Origin: an uncultured Lachnospiraceae bacterium
GTDB taxonomy: Bacteria; Bacillota; Clostridia; Lachnospirales; Lachnospiraceae
Length of the DNA stretch: 27,643 nt
Assembly (NCBI GenBank): GCA_946409475.1
Contig: CAMJWQ010000006.1
Location: 1-27,643, forward strand
Direction: 5' to 3'
Shown here: one piece after another, positions 22,271 to 27,643 of the stretch
Layout: each line of letters begins with the position of its first letter
Position numbering within the stretch: the first letter of the stretch is position 1
Made by a program: the position numbers and the translations under genes
Notes under the pieces: generated by a model
Seen by the model: only the letters and a program-made list of their open reading frames with translations
What the model was told of the DNA's origin: nothing
Database searches by the model: none

Positions 22271-24730
22271 ATGTTTAATGAATTATTTGAGAAAGAAGCA
22301 TTTAAAGAAGCAGTAAAAGATAATGTAAAGGTTTTATACCGAAAAACGATGGAAGAAGCAACTAAGGGCCAGATTTTTCAGGCAGTTTCCTATGCGGTAA
22401 AGGATGTGATTATAGATAATTGGCTGGCAACACAAAAAGTCTGCCGGAAGGAGGATCCCAAGATCGTATATTATCTGTCCATGGAATTTTTAATGGGGCG
22501 GGCTCTTGGTAATAATTTGATTAACATGCAGGCTTACAGTGAAGTGAAAGAGGCTCTTAAGGAAATGGGTTTGGATATCAATGCCATAGAGGATGAGGAG
22601 CCGGATCCCGCATTGGGAAATGGAGGACTTGGCAGACTGGCGGCCTGTTTTTTGGATTCTCTGGCCACCTTAGGCTATGCTGCATATGGATGCGGTATCC
22701 GCTACCGGTATGGTATGTTCAAACAGAAAATAGAAAACGGTTATCAGACGGAGGTGCCGGATAACTGGCTGAAGGACGGATATCCCTTTGAGCTTAGACG
22801 GCCGGAGTATGCAAAAGAGGTAAAATTCGGCGGTTACGTAAGAATTGAGGCAGATGAAACCGGAAGGAATCATTTTGTACAGGAAGGCTGCCAATCGGTA
22901 CTGGCCGTCCCTTATGATATTCCCATTGTCGGCTACGGGAATCATGTGGTAAATACTCTTCGCATCTGGGATGCCGAGCCCATTGTCTGCTTTCATTTGG
23001 ATTCCTTTGATAAGGGAGATTATCATAAGGCGGTAGAGCAGGAGAACCTGGCAAAAAATATTGTGGAAGTCCTGTATCCTAATGATAATCATTACGCGGG
23101 AAAAGAACTTCGCCTGAAGCAGCAGTACTTTTTTATTTCCGCAAGTGTTCAGGCGGCAATAAAGAAATATTTGAAACAGCATGATGACATCCGGAGGTTT
23201 CATGAAAAAGCAGTCTTTCAGCTGAATGATACCCATCCTACCGTTGCCGTGGCAGAGCTAATGCGGATCCTTCTTGATGAATATAATTTGACCTGGGAGG
23301 AGGCCTGGGAGATTACGACAAAAACCTGTGCCTATACCAATCATACCATAATGTCGGAGGCATTGGAAAAATGGCCTATTGAGCTGTTTTCAAGACTGCT
23401 GCCCAGAATTTATCAAATCATAGAGGAAATTAACCGGCGTTTTCTGTTAGAGGTACAAAGGCTGTATCCGGGCAATCAGGAAAAGATTCGAAAAATGGCT
23501 GTCATCTATGACGGTCAGGTAAAAATGGCCCACTTAGCGATTGTGGCCGGCTTTTCCGTAAATGGCGTCGCCCGTCTTCATACCGAAATTTTAAAAAAAC
23601 AGGAGCTGAAGGATTTTTATGAAATGATGCCGGAGAAATTTAATAACAAAACCAACGGCATTACCCAGAGACGGTTCCTTTTACACGGAAATCCTTTATT
23701 GGCAGACTGGATAAGCAGTCATATCGGTTCGGAGTGGATAACGGACCTGTCTCATATCGGAAAGCTGAAAATCTTTGCGGAGGATGAAAAGGCCCGTCAG
23801 GAATTTATGAATATTAAATACCGGAATAAGATCAGGCTGGCCGAATACATTAAAAAGCATAACGGAATTGATGTGAATCCCAGATCCATATTTGACGTAC
23901 AGGTAAAAAGGCTTCATGAGTATAAAAGGCAGCTTTTGAATATTCTGCATATTATGCACGCCTATAACGAAATAAAAGATAACCCCGATATGGATTTTTA
24001 TCCGCGGACCTTTATTTTTGGGGCAAAAGCAGCAGCCGGCTACCGGAATGCCAAGCTTATTATTAAGCTCATTAATGCTGTCGCCGATGTTGTCAATAAA
24101 GATAAATCCATACAGGATAAGATGAAAATCGTATTCATTGAGAATTATCGGGTATCCAATGCGGAATTAATTTTTTCGGCGGCGGATGTATCGGAACAAA
24201 TATCAACAGCCGGTAAAGAGGCTTCAGGTACCGGTAACATGAAATTTATGTTAAACGGCGCGCTTACCATAGGTACGATGGATGGAGCTAATGTAGAAAT
24301 AGTGGAAGAAGTGGGAATGGAAAATGCCTTTATATTCGGCTTGTCCTCCGATGAAGTCATTAAATATGAAAATAACGGGGGCTATAATCCCATGGATATC
24401 TTTAATAACGACCAGAACGTTAGAAGAGTTCTGATGCAGTTGATCAACGGTACCTATGCGCCCCAGGATCCGGATTTATTCCGTGATTTATATAACTCTC
24501 TTTTAAACACCAAATCAACGGGAAAAGCGGATATGTATTTTATATTGAAGGATTTTGAGTCTTACAGGAGAACACAAAAGAAGGTAGAAGAGGCCTACCG
24601 TGATGAAAAGAGCTGGGCCCGGAGTGCCATGCTAAATACGGCTTGTGCCGGCAAATTTTCATCGGACAGGACCATTCAGGAATATGTGGATGAGATATGG
24701 AAGCTTGATAAGGTTACCGTGGAAGTTTAG
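22271..24730 (+). CDS. glgP: Glycogen/starch/maltodextrin phosphorylase
   Basis: An 819-residue GT35 phosphorylase that releases glucose 1-phosphate from alpha-1,4-glucans. Visible family blocks are YYLSMEFLMGRALGNNL, DPALGNGGLGRLAACFLDS, GYGIRYRYGMFKQ-like CGIRYRYGMFKQ, QLNDTHPTVAVAELMR, NGITQRRFLLHGNP, QVKRLHEYKRQLLN and the PLP site EASGTGNMKF with Lys658. Length is the usual one. GAGGAGG precedes the ATG. It is a single gene flanked by terminators, with no other glycogen genes in view. Cytoplasmic; supports storage-polymer use, perhaps around sporulation. Confidence 0.97.
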   Translation: MFNELFEKEAFKEAVKDNVKVLYRKTMEEATKGQIFQAVSYAVKDVIIDNWLATQKVCRKEDPKIVYYLSMEFLMGRALGNNLINMQAYSEVKEALKEMGLDINAIEDEEPDPALGNGGLGRLAACFLDSLATLGYAAYGCGIRYRYGMFKQKIENGYQTEVPDNWLKDGYPFELRRPEYAKEVKFGGYVRIEADETGRNHFVQEGCQSVLAVPYDIPIVGYGNHVVNTLRIWDAEPIVCFHLDSFDKGDYHKAVEQENLAKNIVEVLYPNDNHYAGKELRLKQQYFFISASVQAAIKKYLKQHDDIRRFHEKAVFQLNDTHPTVAVAELMRILLDEYNLTWEEAWEITTKTCAYTNHTIMSEALEKWPIELFSRLLPRIYQIIEEINRRFLLEVQRLYPGNQEKIRKMAVIYDGQVKMAHLAIVAGFSVNGVARLHTEILKKQELKDFYEMMPEKFNNKTNGITQRRFLLHGNPLLADWISSHIGSEWITDLSHIGKLKIFAEDEKARQEFMNIKYRNKIRLAEYIKKHNGIDVNPRSIFDVQVKRLHEYKRQLLNILHIMHAYNEIKDNPDMDFYPRTFIFGAKAAAGYRNAKLIIKLINAVADVVNKDKSIQDKMKIVFIENYRVSNAELIFSAADVSEQISTAGKEASGTGNMKFMLNGALTIGTMDGANVEIVEEVGMENAFIFGLSSDEVIKYENNGGYNPMDIFNNDQNVRRVLMQLINGTYAPQDPDLFRDLYNSLLNTKSTGKADMYFILKDFESYRRTQKKVEEAYRDEKSWARSAMLNTACAGKFSSDRTIQEYVDEIWKLDKVTVEV

Positions 24731-24770
24731 TAAGCTTTAAGTTCTTTTTTCAGCTCATAAACAGCATAAG

Positions 24771-24804
24771 AAAGCTGTCCGAATTTTATCGGGCAGCTTT
24801 GTTT
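24771..24804 (+). terminator. Terminator after glgP
   Basis: AAAGCTGTCCGA (24771-24782) pairs with TCGGGCAGCTTT (24789-24800) with one U-G pair and a 6-nt loop. The tail is GTTTATAT, with a short T run. Confidence 0.8.
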
Positions 24805-25062
24805 ATATCAGCAATAATAATAAACCACCTGCTATGCAGGAAATAAAACCGTAATAATATTTCCAAAATCCTGTAAATATGACAAAAAACATGATAATAT
24901 AGCTTCATAGAGACAGGAAAGCTTTTACTTGGAAACAGAAGAATGGATTGTTTGTCATGATTTTGCGTTATGCTTAGAAGTGAAAGCAGTAATAATAAAT
25001 AGAAGGGCAAATAATAGGAGATCTTAAATGCAATCAATTTGAGGATACAGTTGGAGGAAGTT

Positions 25063-27513
25063 ATGAATGAAAGGAAGGAATTTCCTGCTCATTACCGAAA
25101 AATGGATGATAGTATTCAAACGGTAGAGGAGCATCTTCGGGACGCGGGTAAAAAATGTGAGGAATATGCAGGCAAACTGCAATTTTCCCATATGGGTAAG
25201 CTGCTTGGACTTTTGCATGATATGGGAAAGTATACGGATGAGTTTTATAACTATATATGGGAAGCTATAGAAAGGGAAAGGAGAGGAGAAGAGAAAGTAA
25301 GAGGTCATGTAGATCATGGCAGATATGGTGCCATGCTGGTGTTGGAGCGTTATCACAATACAAATTCACAAAGAGCTATTTTGTCCGAAATTTGTGCTAT
25401 GATTTTGTGTTATCATCACGGTGGTTTAGAGGACTTTATATCGGACAATTGGGAATGCAGGCTTTTAAACCGGTGCCAATGGGAAAAAGAAAAAGATATT
25501 ACGGAGCCTCACTATTTGCAGGCAAAGGAAAGATTTTCAGAAAGAGTTATCAGCCTTGAGGAATTGGATCAATTATATGATAAAGCAACAGAAGAGTTTG
25601 AAGATTTTGTAAAAAAAGAAAAAATATCCGGATACAAACCATATGACCTGCAGCTTTTGATTAAATTCCTGTATAGCTGTTTGATTGATGCAGATCGTTA
25701 TGACACATATTTGTTTATGCAAAAGAAAAAAGAGGAAAAAGAAAGCAATATAAGTTACCTGTGGGAGAATTTTAGCAATAAGCTGAAAGAGAAGGAAGAG
25801 AGCTTTCGTAGGCAGAAAACTACCACCGTCCTAGAAAAAACCATTCAGGAGCTGCGGTACGATATTTGGAAACAATGCAGAGATTTTTCCAATAAATCGG
25901 AAGGGACTTATACTTTAACGGTTCCCACGGGAGGTGGAAAGACCCTGTCTAGCCTGCGGTTTGCATTGGATCATGCAAGGTTTAGAAATAAAAAAAGAAT
26001 TATTTATGTACTTCCCTTTACAGCAATTATTGAACAAAATGCAGAGGTGGTAAGAAAAGCTCTGGGAGCAGGCAATAATCTTTTAGAACACCACTCCAGT
26101 GTTGTGACGAATAAGGAAACGAATAATGATGAAATTGAATACCGGCAGCTGCTGACTGAGCGTTGGACATCTCCTATTATCTTTACAACTATGGTACAGT
26201 TTTTAAATACTTTTTTTGCGGGGGGAACCAGGGATATCAGGCGGTTACATAGTTTAACAGATACGATTTTGATTTTTGATGAAATCCAGGCCCTTCCCCT
26301 TACTTGTATGTCACTATTTAACGAGGCGATTAATTTTCTCTGTAACCAATGCAGGGATACAATCCTTTTGTGCTCTGCAACCCAGCCCAATCTTGCGGGG
26401 GTAAAGCATAAGGTGCAGATTAAGCAGGAACTGGTAAAGGATATCACGCAGAAGTTCCGGGCCTTTAAGAGAATGGAAGTCATAGATAAAACAGAGAAGA
26501 GGCTGTCTGTTTCGGAGGCGGGAGATTTTATCAGAGAGTTAAGGAAAGATAATGCATCCCTATTAGTTATCATGAATACGAAATCGACTGCGGAAGAAAT
26601 TTATAAGGAAGTAAAGAAGAGCAGCGATGATCCTGGCGTATTATTTTATTTTCTTAGTACCAATTTGTGCTCTGCTCATAGAAAAAAAGTTATCAAGGAA
26701 ATGAAAAAGGCTCTGAGTGACGGCAGGCAAGTGGTCTGTGTCAGTACCCAGTTAATTGAGGCGGGTGTGGATATCAGTTTCTCTTGTGTGGTAAGGCATC
26801 TGGCCGGAATGGATTCTGTGGCACAGGCTTCCGGACGGGGAAACCGCAATGGAAGTGGAGCTATAAAGCAAACATACATTATTACATTGGAAGATGAAAA
26901 GCTTGGATCTCTGGAGGAAATCAGACGGGGTGAACAGTGCACAAAGGATGTACTTAATGAATACAAAAGAAATAAGGAGAGGTTCGATTCGGATTTACTC
27001 TCACCAAAGTCCATCAGCAGATATTATGCCCACTATTATGATGATGATAGGATAGCAAAAAGAATGGACTTTCCGGTAGACCACAGCATTAGCATTTATC
27101 AAATGCTGTCCGAATCGAATAAAAGAAATGATTACAAAAAAAACACCAATAAAAAATATCCTTTTAGCTTGGATTTTCAATTTGGAAAGGCAGGAAAATG
27201 CTTTTCCGTCATTGATGAATATGCGGAATCCATATTGGTTCCTTATGGAGAAGGAAAGAAAATCATTATAGCCCTTTATGAACAAGGAAAGCTGCCGGAT
27301 TATGAATTGATTCGTAGTGCGCAGCCCTATATGGTAAATATCTCTCCTGCTGTACTGCGAAAGCTGGAGGATTTGAATGCAGTGCATATGGAGAAAAAAA
27401 GCGGCATCTGGATATTGGAGGAAAATTATTATGATGAGCAATTGGGAGTGGTAATGGAAGGGAAGAAGAAAGAGGCACTGATTTTGGGACGATGGAAAAA
27501 AAACAATGAATAG
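25063..27513 (+). CDS. cas3: CRISPR-associated helicase/nuclease Cas3 (HD-DExD/H fusion), type I-C-like
   Basis: An 816-residue Cas3. The N-terminal HD nuclease has the metal ligands LLHDMGKYTDEF (H52, D53), HVDHGRYGA (H82, H85) and CYHHGG (118-119). The SF2 helicase has Walker A TVPTGGGKT (K293), Walker B FDEIQALP (D406-Q409), SATQ, and the C-terminal motif VAQASGRGNRNG. In type I systems Cas3 is recruited by Cascade to unwind and degrade target DNA. FDEIQ and the overall order suit type I-C. ATG 25063 follows GGAGG; a TTG at 25039 lacks a ribosome site. No cascade, cas1 or cas2 gene is in the window, and a terminator follows directly, so it is either a single-gene unit or detached from the rest of the system. 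All catalytic motifs look intact. Confidence 0.93.
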   Translation: MNERKEFPAHYRKMDDSIQTVEEHLRDAGKKCEEYAGKLQFSHMGKLLGLLHDMGKYTDEFYNYIWEAIERERRGEEKVRGHVDHGRYGAMLVLERYHNTNSQRAILSEICAMILCYHHGGLEDFISDNWECRLLNRCQWEKEKDITEPHYLQAKERFSERVISLEELDQLYDKATEEFEDFVKKEKISGYKPYDLQLLIKFLYSCLIDADRYDTYLFMQKKKEEKESNISYLWENFSNKLKEKEESFRRQKTTTVLEKTIQELRYDIWKQCRDFSNKSEGTYTLTVPTGGGKTLSSLRFALDHARFRNKKRIIYVLPFTAIIEQNAEVVRKALGAGNNLLEHHSSVVTNKETNNDEIEYRQLLTERWTSPIIFTTMVQFLNTFFAGGTRDIRRLHSLTDTILIFDEIQALPLTCMSLFNEAINFLCNQCRDTILLCSATQPNLAGVKHKVQIKQELVKDITQKFRAFKRMEVIDKTEKRLSVSEAGDFIRELRKDNASLLVIMNTKSTAEEIYKEVKKSSDDPGVLFYFLSTNLCSAHRKKVIKEMKKALSDGRQVVCVSTQLIEAGVDISFSCVVRHLAGMDSVAQASGRGNRNGSGAIKQTYIITLEDEKLGSLEEIRRGEQCTKDVLNEYKRNKERFDSDLLSPKSISRYYAHYYDDDRIAKRMDFPVDHSISIYQMLSESNKRNDYKKNTNKKYPFSLDFQFGKAGKCFSVIDEYAESILVPYGEGKKIIIALYEQGKLPDYELIRSAQPYMVNISPAVLRKLEDLNAVHMEKKSGIWILEENYYDEQLGVVMEGKKKEALILGRWKKNNE

Positions 27514-27522
27514 ACACAAAAG

Positions 27523-27558
27523 AACTGCTTGATAAAAATATTTTACAAGCAGTTTTTT
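27523..27558. terminator. Terminator after cas3, potentially bidirectional
   Basis: AACTGCTTG (27523-27531) and CAAGCAGTT (27546-27554) form a 9-bp stem; inner TAAAA/TTTTA pairs continue after one bulged A. TTTTTT follows on the + strand. On the minus strand the tail is CTTTT, weaker but usable. Confidence 0.85.
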
Positions 27559-27584
27559 GTTCAACCTTAAAACATTCTATATTA

Positions 27585-27610
27585 ATTTCAATCCACACTA
27601 ATAAAGTGAC
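27585..27610 (-). CRISPR. Single type I-C-like CRISPR repeat (short or degenerate)
   Basis: Read on the minus strand (27610 to 27585) the 26 bases begin GTCAC, contain the hairpin CACT-TTATT-AGTG and end GTGGATTGAAAT. Start, central palindrome and end are the hallmarks of type I-C repeats, which are normally about 32 nt; the stem here is about 6 nt shorter. Only one copy is in the window and 33 nt remain to the edge, about one I-C spacer, so a second copy could begin just outside. Next to cas3 this is unlikely to be chance. It may be the worn leader-distal repeat of an array beyond the edge or an isolated repeat. Confidence 0.6.
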
Positions 27611-27615
27611 ATTTT

Positions 27616-27624
27616 ATTATAGCA
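27616..27624 (-). promoter_or_regulatory. Extended -10 promoter directly before the repeat-like element
   Basis: On the minus strand TGC-TATAAT is an exact extended -10. The start site would fall about 6-7 bases on, at the first base of the repeat-like element. The -35 position lies at or beyond the window edge and cannot be checked. Confidence 0.4.
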
Positions 27625-27643
27625 TATATCAAAATAAAAAATC

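Noticed and set aside
22670..23236. 188-residue minus-strand frame inside glgP
   Set aside because: Lies fully over conserved phosphorylase blocks; composition is that of a reversed coding strand.
24805..25062. Possible cas3 promoter (TTGTCA at 24952 with TAGAAG 17 bp on)
   Set aside because: The -10 is poor and other AT-rich combinations are as good; no promoter in this 258-bp gap is convincing.
27001..27564. 187-residue minus-strand frame at the end of cas3
   Set aside because: Antisense to the cas3 C-terminal region, begins inside its terminator and has no recognisable domain.

Overview
The window looks like chromosomal DNA of a low-GC, spore-forming anaerobic Clostridia, most likely Lachnospiraceae or a close relative. 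The signs are a SpoIID/SpoIIQ-type pair, a GerMN lipoprotein, a T-box ahead of an isoleucyl-tRNA synthetase, TTG starts, strong AGGAGG ribosome sites and AT-rich spacers. Almost every real gene is on the + strand. The exceptions are a two-gene catabolic unit (4838-7040) and a TrhA/hemolysin III gene (16770-17453).

Layout. (1) 68-2643: an SbcD/YhaO-like nuclease and a short, membrane-hairpin SbcC/YhaN-like ATPase, probably a DNA end-processing pair. (2) 2716-4555: a SpoIID-like protein and a SpoIIQ-like LytM protein, both lacking the catalytic or metal residues expected of active enzymes. A candidate promoter/structured RNA/terminator follows in the 4556-4837 gap. (3) 4838-16188: a PucR-centred locus. 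An aminotransferase and a D-2-hydroxyacid dehydrogenase run leftward. A PucR regulator, a complete five-gene peptide ABC importer, an M19 dipeptidase and a cytoplasmic class A beta-lactamase-fold hydrolase run rightward. This reads as a module that imports short peptides, possibly with D-residues, hydrolyses them and processes the amino acids. Hairpins after pucR and after the binding-protein gene suggest graded expression. (4) 16202-18362: the frameshifted 3' remnant of an AEC-family transporter, a GIY-YIG protein, TrhA, a 49-bp perfect palindrome and a GerMN lipoprotein. (5) 18691-24804: promoter, T-box leader, ileS (IleS2-like), then glycogen phosphorylase, each with a terminator. (6) 25063-27643: a complete Cas3 with its own terminator, followed by one short type I-C-like CRISPR repeat on the minus strand, 33 nt from the window end.

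The most interesting places are the right edge and the PucR locus. At the edge, the repeat-like element has an extended -10 directly in front of it and a hairpin behind it. It could be the degenerate last repeat of an array beyond the edge, or a small crRNA-like RNA. The PucR locus looks like a coherent but unnamed peptide-salvage pathway. All assignments come from reading the sequence; no database search was run.
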